From Pedobacter schmidteae (GTDB taxonomy: Bacteria > Bacteroidota > Bacteroidia > Sphingobacteriales > Sphingobacteriaceae): DNA of 64,000 bases. Position 1 is the stretch's first letter; each line of letters begins with the position of its first letter. Location of the stretch: the NCBI RefSeq assembly GCF_900564155.1, contig NZ_LS999839.1, positions 1,547,097-1,611,096 on the forward strand, in the 5' to 3' direction. The position numbers and the translations under genes are program-made. The notes beneath the pieces are model-generated. The model had not been told where the DNA came from. It did not search any database and was given only the letters and a program-made list of their open reading frames with translations. Shown piece after piece: positions 35,338 through 43,880 of the stretch.

Positions 35338-36342
35338 TTGGAAAATCCCATCAGGCAATTATTTGTAAATTTTATTCTAAACCGCTGTAGTCAGGAAGAG
35401 ATGGCTGAGGTAAAGCATTTATTGAAAACAGGCGGTTATGAAGAAGAGTGGAGCGCTGCGATGCAAGATACAGAGCAGACGTTTGTGAATGCTAACTATT
35501 CGGGGCTAGTAATAGATGAGGGGGGAATATTTAATAAAATAGAAGCATCCATAAGTTCAAAAAAACAGATAAACAGAAGAAGAAACTTTGCTTGGATAGC
35601 CGCCGCCGCAATGCTTGTTCTGGCTATGAGTATAGGCTTGTTGGTGTTAAAGTCGAAAGATGAATCTCCAAAAATAGCGGAAGTAAAAGAGAAAAAACAA
35701 AAGCAGTCAGAAAGTGCAGCCCATAAATGGGTGAAACTGCCCGACGGCAGCTCAGTACAGCTGAATCGGGACAGCTACCTGGAATATCCAGATTCCTTTG
35801 ATGGTAAGGCCATGCGGGAAGTTCGTCTGATTGGGGAGGCCTACTTTGATATTAAGCACGATACGCGACATCCTTTTGTAATCCATACCGGGAAAATTAA
35901 AACGATTGTATTGGGGACTGCCTTTAACATCAGTGCTTATCATGCCAACGATGCGGTAACAGTTACAGTAACCAGGGGGAAAGTGAGAGTGGAAGATGGT
36001 AAACGTGTATTGGCAGTTTTAACACCCGACCAGCAATTGGCCTGGAGTGCTAAACTTCCTGAACCTGTAAAGATGAAAGTGAAGGCTTCGGAAATTGTTG
36101 AATGGAAAAAGCACGATCTGATCATGGACGACATCACACTGGAAGCCGCTTCACAAATGATTGCGGAGCGGTATGGTGTAAAAATTCAGTTCAACAACGA
36201 GAAGGTCAAGCAATGTCGTTTTACGGCAGCTTTCCTGAATCGGAATGATATTCAACAAGTGCTAACTGTGGTAGGAGATATCACGGGAGCGACCCTGACC
36301 TTAAAAAATAACCTGGTTACCATTGACGGACCGGGATGTTAA
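35338..36342 (+). CDS. FecR-type anti-sigma factor, second copy
   Basis: This 334-residue protein has an N-terminal sigma-binding segment (1-83), one membrane span (about 84-104), a FecR domain (about 127-240, with L-P-D-G-S-S-V-Q-L-N and V-R-L-I-G-E-A-Y-F-D-I) and a DUF4974-type C-terminal domain (about 255-330). The start is taken as the TTG at 35338, which gives M-E-N-P-I-R-Q-L-F; no ATG lies nearby in frame until residue 22. It begins 115 bp after the sigma gene. Confidence 0.88.
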   Translation: MENPIRQLFVNFILNRCSQEEMAEVKHLLKTGGYEEEWSAAMQDTEQTFVNANYSGLVIDEGGIFNKIEASISSKKQINRRRNFAWIAAAAMLVLAMSIGLLVLKSKDESPKIAEVKEKKQKQSESAAHKWVKLPDGSSVQLNRDSYLEYPDSFDGKAMREVRLIGEAYFDIKHDTRHPFVIHTGKIKTIVLGTAFNISAYHANDAVTVTVTRGKVRVEDGKRVLAVLTPDQQLAWSAKLPEPVKMKVKASEIVEWKKHDLIMDDITLEAASQMIAERYGVKIQFNNEKVKQCRFTAAFLNRNDIQQVLTVVGDITGATLTLKNNLVTIDGPGC

Positions 36343-36369
36343 AATCAATAAAACCTAAACAACCCTAAG

Positions 36370-36393
36370 ATGAATAATAAAGATTCGCCCTAA
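36370..36393 (+). CDS. Possible 7-codon leader ORF before SusC (second locus)
   Basis: ATG AAT AAT AAA GAT TCG CCC TAA follows an A/C-rich stretch after FecR, in the same relative position as the mini-ORF at 25861. Translation is unproven. Confidence 0.3.
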   Translation: MNNKDSP

Positions 36394-36405
36394 TATTTTC
36401 TGCTC

Positions 36406-36454
36406 AGACCAGAAGAAGCAAACCCCGGCTGCAACCGGAGTTTGCAGATGGTCT
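36406..36454 (+). promoter_or_regulatory. Nested stem-loop in the SusC leader (second locus)
   Basis: The outer arms AGACCA (36406-36411) and TGGTCT (36449-36454) enclose an 11-bp inner stem with one mismatch (36418-36428 with 36435-36445) around a CTGCAA loop. It ends 35 bp before the chosen SusC ATG. Confidence 0.5.
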
Positions 36455-36489
36455 TAATTCTTGTATCAGTTCAAACTAAAACCAACGCA

Positions 36490-39400
36490 ATGTATTACAA
36501 TTCTACTCGTTTTGCAAGCCGGTGTGTTCCGGCATTTTATGCTCCGTTTAATACTAAAAAATTAAAGTTTTTTATGAAAGTGAACGCGATCCTTTTATTG
36601 GTCATCTTTTTTACAGTCAGCAGCCTGACTGCTTCGCCCGGGGCTGCGCAAACACTTTCCGATGTAAGTGTTGCCATCGATCTCAATAAGGGGACGCTTC
36701 GCCATGCTTTCTCACAAATAGAAAAGCAAACAGATTTCAGGTTTGCTTACCGTAATGAGTTGATCTCCGCTTTTAAAAGCTTAAGTGTGGACAAAGAAAC
36801 CCGCTCCGTTAAAAGTATTTTGGACGAATTGCTGCGGGAAACAGGATTAGGCTACAAACAACTCAACAACAGCATTATCATTTTTAAAAATGCACAACCT
36901 GTAAAGGACGCATTAGCCCGGGAAATTGGCATCAATGGTCTGGTAACAGATGAAAACAAACTTCCGTTACCAGGGGTTTCTGTAAAGATAAAGGGAACCA
37001 ATAAGGGAGTAACGACAGATGCAAATGGTAAATATATTATACAGGTGCCTGACGAAAATGTTATTCTTGTTTTTAGCTATATAGGATATGTTACGGTAGA
37101 GGCTCCGGTAAAGAACGGCCGCATGACCAATATCAACATGAAGCCCGATATTGGCTCATTGGATGCGGTGGTGGTAGTCGGATATGGAACTACAACAAAA
37201 AGAAATAATACCGGATCTGTTGCGTCCATTACATCGAAAGATATTGCCAGTCAACCGGTATCTGATCCCCTTTCTGCATTGCAGGGGAGAGTTGCCGGCT
37301 TAGATGTTACCGGAACAACAGGATATCCAGGATCATCTTTTAATATACGTCTGCGTGGAATTAATTCTATCGGTGCTGGCAATGATCCTTTATTTATCGT
37401 TGACGGAATCCCGTTTATTTCTGAGCCTATGAATCAGTTTACCGGCGCAAATGGGAATTCAAGCCCTTTGAATGCAATAAATCCTACCGATATCGAGCGG
37501 GTCGATGTCTTAAAAGATGCCGATGCTACAGCGATCTACGGATCAAGGGGAGCAAACGGTGTCATTCTGATCACGACAAAAAAAGGAAAAGCGGGTAAGA
37601 CAGAAACCAAGGTCGATGTTTATAGTGGCGCCGGATATGTTAACCACAAAGTAGATGTGCTCAATACACAACAATATCTGGCTTTGCGTAAAGAGGCTTT
37701 TGCTAATGATGATGTCGAGATTACTGAAGAAAATGCTCCGGATCTTAAGTTATGGGACCAAAATGCGAATACCAATTGGCAGGATAAATTAATTGGCGGT
37801 ACAGCAAACGTAACTCAGGCCCAACTTTCCTTATCTGGAGGTTCCGAAACTACCAATTTTTTAATGAGTGGAACCTATCGTAAAGAGGGAACCGTATTGC
37901 CAACCGATATGGGATTCCAACGTGGTTCCATCAATCTCAATTTAAATCATCGTTCAGCCGATAGCAAATTTGACATCAATACTTCTGTAAAATATGTTGC
38001 AGATCTGAGTAATCTGCTTACTGCTGATGTAACCCAATATTACAATGCAGCGCCAAATTTTCCTGTTTATGATGGCACCGGTAAATACTATTGGGTAGGA
38101 TTTGATCAGAATCCAATGGCTTTTTTTGAGCGTGCTTACGAATCTAAGACCAGAAATTTATTTGGAAATATGGTGGCTAAATATGCACTGCTTCCTGGTT
38201 TAAATATACAGGCAAGTTTAGGTTACAACAGAATGACCATGTCGCAAACTCAAACCTTGCCCGAAAAAGCGTTTAACCCGGTTAGCTATGCAGGAAGTCA
38301 GGGTTATTACGGCGAAAATGATCTTAATTCATATATTGTAGAGCCTCAGGTTAATTACATCAAAGAAATTGGCAAGGGGAATTTACAATTAATGGCTGGC
38401 GGAACCTGGCAACAAACCACCAGAATTGGTCAATTCTTATACGGAGAGGGTTACCCAAGTGATGCCCAACTTAACAATCCCATGGCAGCAGTATCGCTGA
38501 TTTCCAGAGGATATAATAACACGGAATATAAATATACTTCCGTGTTCGGCAGGGCTACTTATAATTATGATGAAAAATATATTCTAAACGGTACATTTCG
38601 TCGCGATGGATCGTCTCGTTTCGGACCGAACAAACGCTTTGGTACTTTCGGTGCAATTGGAGCTGCATGGTTATTCGGCAATGAGAACTTTATAAAAGAT
38701 AAGCTGAACTTTTTAAGTTTTGGAAAACTTCGTGGAAGTTATGGTACTTCGGGCAATGACCAGATCGGTGATTATGGTTATTCAGATAGTTGGAAGTCTA
38801 CAGATTATTCGTATGCAGGTTCTGGTGGACTTTTTCCAAGCCGTTTCCCTAATCCCAACTATAGCTGGGAAGTGAATAAGAAATTAGAGGTCGCATTAGA
38901 ACTGGGCTTTTTAAAAGATAGAATAATGCTGACTACCAGCTTCTATCGCAATCGATCTGGCAATCAACTCATCGGTTTTGTATTGTCACCGCAATCAGGA
39001 TTCAGAGATTATACTGCCAATTTGCCTGCTCTTGTTGAAAACAAAGGCTTCGAGCTTGAATTAAATACCGTCAACCTTACGAGATCAAATTTCAAATGGA
39101 GTACTACATTAAATTTTACTACCGCAAAAAATAAGTTGCTCGAATACCCGGGACTGGAAGCTTCTGAATACGCAGACAAGATGTTTATCGGACAGCCATT
39201 GAATGTGACGATGGGTTTTGCTTTCACAGGCATCGATCCTCAGACGGGAATTCCGCAATTTACAGATAAGAACAACGACGGAGAAACAGATGAAGAAAAT
39301 GATTTCTTTATATTGGGGACCACTACACCTAAATTTTATGGCGGAATACTCAACAGCTTTACGATAAAAAAATGGAGTCTTGATTTCTTTCTTCAATTTG

Positions 39401-39807
39401 TAAAGCAAGAAGGTCCAGGACTTAACTACGGGTATCTTTCTAATCCCTATGGGTTCATGGTGAACAAAGACCTTAGTGCACTTGACAGATGGACTGCCCC
39501 CGGGCAGTCGGCGATAATTCCTGGCGCAACGGCTTCTGCAAGTTCTGATGGTTATAGCGAGTATCGTAAATATCGTGTGTCAAGTGCATTATGGAGAGAT
39601 GCTTCTTACATCCGTTTAAAAAATGTTTCACTGCGCTATAATATTGGGAATGTCATTAAAGGATGGAAATCCAGCAATTTTACGGTTTATGTGCAAGGAC
39701 AGAATCTCTTTACTATTACCAATTATGATGGGTTTGATCCTGAAACGAAGGGAATGTCTTTGCCACCTTTATCAGTGTATACGGCTGGCTTACAATTATC
39801 ATTTTAA
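36490..39807 (+). CDS. SusC/RagA TonB-linked outer-membrane protein with STN domain, second copy
   Basis: This 1105-residue protein from the ATG at 36490 has a long N-terminal extension, then a hydrophobic signal (about 29-52). It carries an STN domain (about 58-130), a CarboxypepD_reg-like domain (about 143-225, with I-N-G-L-V-T-D and V-L-V-F-S-Y-I-G-Y), the plug (A-I-Y-G-S-R-G-A-N-G-V near 350) and a barrel ending L-Q-L-S-F. It would import an unknown ligand and signal to the upstream FecR. An alternative start is the later methionine just before the hydrophobic signal. It differs strongly from the first SusC, so this is not a recent duplication. Confidence 0.94.
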   Translation: MYYNSTRFASRCVPAFYAPFNTKKLKFFMKVNAILLLVIFFTVSSLTASPGAAQTLSDVSVAIDLNKGTLRHAFSQIEKQTDFRFAYRNELISAFKSLSVDKETRSVKSILDELLRETGLGYKQLNNSIIIFKNAQPVKDALAREIGINGLVTDENKLPLPGVSVKIKGTNKGVTTDANGKYIIQVPDENVILVFSYIGYVTVEAPVKNGRMTNINMKPDIGSLDAVVVVGYGTTTKRNNTGSVASITSKDIASQPVSDPLSALQGRVAGLDVTGTTGYPGSSFNIRLRGINSIGAGNDPLFIVDGIPFISEPMNQFTGANGNSSPLNAINPTDIERVDVLKDADATAIYGSRGANGVILITTKKGKAGKTETKVDVYSGAGYVNHKVDVLNTQQYLALRKEAFANDDVEITEENAPDLKLWDQNANTNWQDKLIGGTANVTQAQLSLSGGSETTNFLMSGTYRKEGTVLPTDMGFQRGSINLNLNHRSADSKFDINTSVKYVADLSNLLTADVTQYYNAAPNFPVYDGTGKYYWVGFDQNPMAFFERAYESKTRNLFGNMVAKYALLPGLNIQASLGYNRMTMSQTQTLPEKAFNPVSYAGSQGYYGENDLNSYIVEPQVNYIKEIGKGNLQLMAGGTWQQTTRIGQFLYGEGYPSDAQLNNPMAAVSLISRGYNNTEYKYTSVFGRATYNYDEKYILNGTFRRDGSSRFGPNKRFGTFGAIGAAWLFGNENFIKDKLNFLSFGKLRGSYGTSGNDQIGDYGYSDSWKSTDYSYAGSGGLFPSRFPNPNYSWEVNKKLEVALELGFLKDRIMLTTSFYRNRSGNQLIGFVLSPQSGFRDYTANLPALVENKGFELELNTVNLTRSNFKWSTTLNFTTAKNKLLEYPGLEASEYADKMFIGQPLNVTMGFAFTGIDPQTGIPQFTDKNNDGETDEENDFFILGTTTPKFYGGILNSFTIKKWSLDFFLQFVKQEGPGLNYGYLSNPYGFMVNKDLSALDRWTAPGQSAIIPGATASASSDGYSEYRKYRVSSALWRDASYIRLKNVSLRYNIGNVIKGWKSSNFTVYVQGQNLFTITNYDGFDPETKGMSLPPLSVYTAGLQLSF

Positions 39808-39820
39808 CCCTAAATTTTGA

Positions 39821-41320
39821 ATGATGAAAGTAATGAAAAAAAATGTACAGAAATCTATTGGCCTAAAAAATCTTAAACTGATGAAAGTTATTAATTATAT
39901 CATACTTGTGGTTTTACTGAGCGGAGTAACCTCCTGTAAAAAATTTGTAGACATAGGTGACCCTAAAGCAGAACTCGCTAAGGGAAGCGTTTTTGCAAGC
40001 GATGGCTCAGCCACTGCCGCAATGGTAGGTATTTATGCAGATATGAATGCATTAAATTATTATTTCGCAAATGTCCTGACGACCTTTATGGGAGGCATGG
40101 GTGCTGATGAGTTTACTTATGCTGCTACATTTGCCGAATTTGATGAGTGGAAAAATAATAATGTACTGCCTACAAATAGATTTGTAGGGCAGCTATGGTC
40201 GCAGCCATATGAATATAACTATCGTGCCAACGCAATCATAGAAGGGGTAACGGCCTCAACTACGCTAAGTCCCGATGTTAAAAAAAGATTACTTGGTGAA
40301 GCGAAATTTATGAGGGCATTTTTACATTTCTATCTCGTGAATACTTTTGGCGATGTTCCTTTAATTCTGGACACCGATGTGCTTAAAAATACAAGTCTTC
40401 CACGAACGCCTTCAGCAGACGTCTATAAAGCTATTATTGAAGATCTGATTGCTGCAAAGGGATTGTTAAGCCCCGACTATCCAACAGGTGGCGCCCGTAC
40501 CCGTCCGAACAAATGGGCTGCTACCTTACTATTAGCACGTGCATACCTATATACTGGTAACAACGCGCAGGCAGAAATTGAAGCAGGAGAGGTAATCGCC
40601 AGTCCCAACTATTCCTTACTTCAGGGAAACGCAATGAATCAGACTTTTCTGGCCAATAGTAGAGAAGCCATTTGGCAGCTACAAGTAGTAAATACTTTGG
40701 GAAACCGCAATACCTGGGAAGGCTTTACAATGACGCCGGCAAATGCTACCGCTCCGGTTCCCTCTGCCTTTTACAGATTGACCAAAGGAGTCGGAGGATT
40801 GGTAGATGCTTTTGAAGGGGGAGATTTGCGAAGAGCCAACTGGACCAGAAGTTACAACACAACTGCTACACCTCCATTAACACATACGTTCCCTTATAAA
40901 TATAAAGTGCGTACTGGAACCCCGGTAACAGAATATTCAATGATCATGCGCTTTGCTGAAGCTTACCTGATCAGAGCAGAAGCCAGAATGCAGCAAAGTA
41001 AATTTGGTCTTGCAAAAGAAGACCTGGATATTATCCGTGGCCGTGCCGGATTGGGCCTGGCAACCCTGGCAACCACTGTTGCTGCAGGGATGATGCAGGT
41101 AGAACAGGAACGCAGGGTAGAGTTGTTTTCAGAATGGGGACATCGCTGGTATGATTTAAAAAGATGGAAAAGTGTAACAGGTGATCCTACAAAAACACGT
41201 GCCGACGATGTTCTTCCACTTACAAAGACAAACTGGAAATCGACAGCCATACTTATGCCTATTCCGGCAGACGCAAGAAGCACAAATAAAAACCTGACCC
41301 CTAACCCTGGTTATAACTAA
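39821..41320 (+). CDS. RagB/SusD family surface lipoprotein, second copy
   Basis: This lipoprotein has up to 499 residues. The lipobox L-S-G-V-T-S-C is ideal if translation starts at the in-frame ATG at 39881, which puts Cys at residue 19. The ATG at 39821 adds a Lys-rich 20-residue extension. The SusD fold is shown by F-M-R-A-F-L-H-F-Y-L-V-N near the N-terminal third, T-L-L-L-A-R-A-Y-L-Y-T, M-R-F-A-E-A-Y-L-I-R-A-E-A and the closing E-Q-E-R-R-V-E-L-F-S-E-W-G-H-R-W-Y-D. It pairs with the preceding SusC for ligand capture. Confidence 0.93.
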   Translation: MMKVMKKNVQKSIGLKNLKLMKVINYIILVVLLSGVTSCKKFVDIGDPKAELAKGSVFASDGSATAAMVGIYADMNALNYYFANVLTTFMGGMGADEFTYAATFAEFDEWKNNNVLPTNRFVGQLWSQPYEYNYRANAIIEGVTASTTLSPDVKKRLLGEAKFMRAFLHFYLVNTFGDVPLILDTDVLKNTSLPRTPSADVYKAIIEDLIAAKGLLSPDYPTGGARTRPNKWAATLLLARAYLYTGNNAQAEIEAGEVIASPNYSLLQGNAMNQTFLANSREAIWQLQVVNTLGNRNTWEGFTMTPANATAPVPSAFYRLTKGVGGLVDAFEGGDLRRANWTRSYNTTATPPLTHTFPYKYKVRTGTPVTEYSMIMRFAEAYLIRAEARMQQSKFGLAKEDLDIIRGRAGLGLATLATTVAAGMMQVEQERRVELFSEWGHRWYDLKRWKSVTGDPTKTRADDVLPLTKTNWKSTAILMPIPADARSTNKNLTPNPGYN

Positions 41321-41331
41321 TTCACATCCCT

Positions 41332-43242
41332 ATGTTTAAACATGTGTTAGTTAGCTACCTGTCTGTACTTGCTTTTATACAAGTACAGGCGCAGGTAGTG
41401 CAAATTACCCCCGAAAAACCTCAGCGTGGAGAAAAGGTAACCATTACTTATCATCCCAATGCCGCAGGTGCTGCTATTAGCAAAGATGCCACGGACGTAA
41501 TCGTCAATTTCAGTTATTCGACCTTTTATGAACAACCCTGGAAACTACCGATGATCAGACAAGGCAACGACTGGGTAGCCTCATTTGTGTTACAACGGTA
41601 TGCAACTTTTGCTTCTTTTTACGTACAAAGCGGCGATACTATTGATAAGCCTGCAGCTGATCGACACTATTCAATTTCCGTATTTGATGGAAATAAACGG
41701 GTTAGGGATGGCTTTCTACATGAGTCCTATAGTTTGGGTGCCCAAATGCCAAAGTCGCCAAAATTACCAGCCTTACAGCTGGCGCTATTGAAAAAAGAAC
41801 TGGCCAACTATCCCGACAATTATGAAGCAAAGGTACGTGAGCAAAGTGTATTAATGACCATGGCAAAAACACCGGAGGAGAAGTTAAAACACCGGTTGGA
41901 GGCCAGAAAGATCATCGCTGCCAAATTTGAGGAAAACCCAACTTTTGGCGGCAACCTGAATAAAGTAACCATGGGTTATTTAATTATTGGAGAAAACTCC
42001 AGGCTCGACTCCATCCGAAAGGTTGTTTCTACCCGGTTCCCCGAATCAGATCTGGCTAAAGATTACCTGATTTCTGCTATTGCTAAGGAAAAAGATGAAG
42101 TGAAGAAAGTGGCACAGCTGGAGGTATTGTTAAAGAAGGGTAAGGAAAATGGTGAGAACTCCACAGAGATACACCGGATGCTTTTTGAACATTACGTGGC
42201 AAAGAAAAATGAAGAGAAAGCAATTTATCATGCAAGCAGAAGTCTGGGGGCTGTAAATCCCTATACTCCGCAACGGTTAAAAACCATCTCCAGCGACTTG
42301 ACTGCCGCCAAACTGGCTCCTGATACCGCAATTGCCTATGCGCAGGCATCCCTAAAAATTGTAGAACAGTGGCCAATAGGTGTCATCAGGTATTTTCCTG
42401 AGTACGGGCATATCTTGCCTTTTGTGGCCGATAGCCTACGGACCAAAACTGTTGCAGCGGAAAGTGCAGGTTTATATGCACTTATCGCCCTCAATAAATT
42501 TTATCTCGGTTATAAGGATGAAGCTATGAAATATGCACTTAAAGCCGAAAATACAGGTGTGGATAAAGTGGGATTAATGGACCTTGCATTGCTCTATGAA
42601 CTTGCTGGCGCTCCTGAAAAGGCATTTGATGCGACCTGGAAAGTGTTGCTGGAAGATCCTGCAAATGTTGCTGCATTAAAATCAGCGAAAGCAAATTTTC
42701 TGAAATTCAACACGTCGGAAACTGCCTTTGACGAGAAAATTAAAAAGCTGGAAGCGCTGAAGCTTACTCAACTTAAGGCCTTGTTAAAAAAACAATTGAT
42801 GAATAAGCCCGGGCCTGAACTTTCCGGATTGACGGACCTGAAAGGTAAAACCGTGACAAAATCGATGATGAAGGGCAAAATCGTTGTGCTTGATTTTTGG
42901 GCTACCTGGTGTGTCCCTTGTATGCAGGAAATGCCCTATCTGCAGAAAGTGTACGATAAATATAAAAACAATCCGAAGGTGATGTTTATGGTCGTAAACA
43001 GCGGGGCAAAGAATACCATCAAAGATGCCATTGGTTGGGAAGCTAAAAACCGGCAGTATACTTTTCCACTTTATTTTAACAATGACCCGGATATAGGAGA
43101 GAAAGTGGGCTTTACGCTGATTCCCACAATTGCAGTGATAGACGCTGAGGGGAAAATGCAGTTCCGAACCATTGGTTTTGAAGGCGCGGAACTGGAACAT
43201 AAACTGGCAGCTCAGATTGATATTTTGTTAGAAGGGAAGTGA
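41332..43242 (+). CDS. Large TlpA/thioredoxin-like exported protein
   Basis: This 636-residue protein has a signal peptide ending V-Q-A-Q (residue 21). An N-terminal beta-sandwich region (about 22-130) and a long helical, TPR-like middle (about 135-490) precede a C-terminal thioredoxin domain (about 495-636) with W-C-V-P-C (Cys527, Cys530) and the cis-Pro segment F-T-L-I-P-T-I-A-V. It would act as a periplasmic thiol reductase. It ends the second SusCD operon, 11 bp after the SusD stop, mirroring the TlpA gene of the first module. Confidence 0.88.
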   Translation: MFKHVLVSYLSVLAFIQVQAQVVQITPEKPQRGEKVTITYHPNAAGAAISKDATDVIVNFSYSTFYEQPWKLPMIRQGNDWVASFVLQRYATFASFYVQSGDTIDKPAADRHYSISVFDGNKRVRDGFLHESYSLGAQMPKSPKLPALQLALLKKELANYPDNYEAKVREQSVLMTMAKTPEEKLKHRLEARKIIAAKFEENPTFGGNLNKVTMGYLIIGENSRLDSIRKVVSTRFPESDLAKDYLISAIAKEKDEVKKVAQLEVLLKKGKENGENSTEIHRMLFEHYVAKKNEEKAIYHASRSLGAVNPYTPQRLKTISSDLTAAKLAPDTAIAYAQASLKIVEQWPIGVIRYFPEYGHILPFVADSLRTKTVAAESAGLYALIALNKFYLGYKDEAMKYALKAENTGVDKVGLMDLALLYELAGAPEKAFDATWKVLLEDPANVAALKSAKANFLKFNTSETAFDEKIKKLEALKLTQLKALLKKQLMNKPGPELSGLTDLKGKTVTKSMMKGKIVVLDFWATWCVPCMQEMPYLQKVYDKYKNNPKVMFMVVNSGAKNTIKDAIGWEAKNRQYTFPLYFNNDPDIGEKVGFTLIPTIAVIDAEGKMQFRTIGFEGAELEHKLAAQIDILLEGK

Positions 43243-43324
43243 AATTAAGATTCGTTATTTTTTATCCAGTAGAATGTTTGTAAAGCTATGAGCACTCTTA
43301 AATTTTTAAAATGTGGTAAATTTT

Positions 43325-43369
43325 AAAGTAGGAAAGCCAGCGTCTTTTAGACGCTGGCTTTCCTACTTT
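43325..43369 (+). terminator. Bidirectional terminator between convergent genes
   Basis: A perfect 20-bp stem (43325-43344 with 43350-43369) closes the loop TTTTA. It serves the thioredoxin gene from the left and the small TSP3 gene from the right. Confidence 0.92.
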
Positions 43370-43393
43370 ATTCACTTTTGTGGAAGACCTGGT

Positions 43394-43624
43394 CTAGAAA
43401 ACCCAAATAGGACATCCATTTGCATCTACTGTTTGTCCCAAAGGAGTATTAGGACATTTATCGTTTTTGTTAATCACTCCGTCTTTATCATCGTCATCTA
43501 ATGGCCCCCCTCCTTGCAATACTTTTGCAGAAGCATTTTTGTTAGACAATGTATAAGTGAAAGATGATAAGGTAAGAATAGAAATCAATGAGAGTGAGAA
43601 TAGTGATAGAGTTAATTTTTTCAT
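43394..43624 (-). CDS. Small exported protein with a thrombospondin type 3-like calcium-binding repeat
   Basis: This 76-residue protein has a signal peptide (about 1-34, with a hydrophobic core L-S-L-F-S-L-S-L-I-S-I-L). The mature part is almost only one acidic TSP3-like repeat: D-D-D-D-K-D-G-V-I-N-K-N-D-K-C-P-N-T-P, then G-Q-T-V-D-A-N-G-C-P. Such repeats bind Ca2+ and normally link domains of OmpA-like proteins; here the repeat stands alone. The family is real, but the role of a stand-alone unit is unknown. It is transcribed against its neighbours. Confidence 0.75.
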   Translation of the reverse strand: MKKLTLSLFSLSLISILTLSSFTYTLSNKNASAKVLQGGGPLDDDDKDGVINKNDKCPNTPLGQTVDANGCPIWVF

Positions 43625-43880
43625 GTTTTAAGATTTAAATGTTAATATAAGATTTAATTGTTGAGACTGAAGCGTTGGTTGTTAGACGTTAATGAGCGAT
43701 TTCTTTTATATCTAAAAATAGCAGATAATAGTCAGCTTTTTTCCTGGGGTTAGTAACAATCTCGATATGTTTTTTTGGAATAGTTGCAACGTTCATAGTG
43801 GAGTTGAAGAGATAATCTTTATAAAAATAACAACTAAGTGCCGTACCATTTGTTTTGTAGCAACATCTTATGCACAAAAC

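Noticed and set aside
23960..43242. The two SusCD modules as a recent tandem duplication
   Set aside because: The sigma, FecR, SusC, SusD and thioredoxin proteins differ throughout, and accessory genes differ between the modules.
43767..43880. N-terminal extension of the GH130 gene from ATG 43767
   Set aside because: The 38 extra residues do not resemble the family. The conserved N-P-L-L-S-P motif begins soon after the ATG at 43881.
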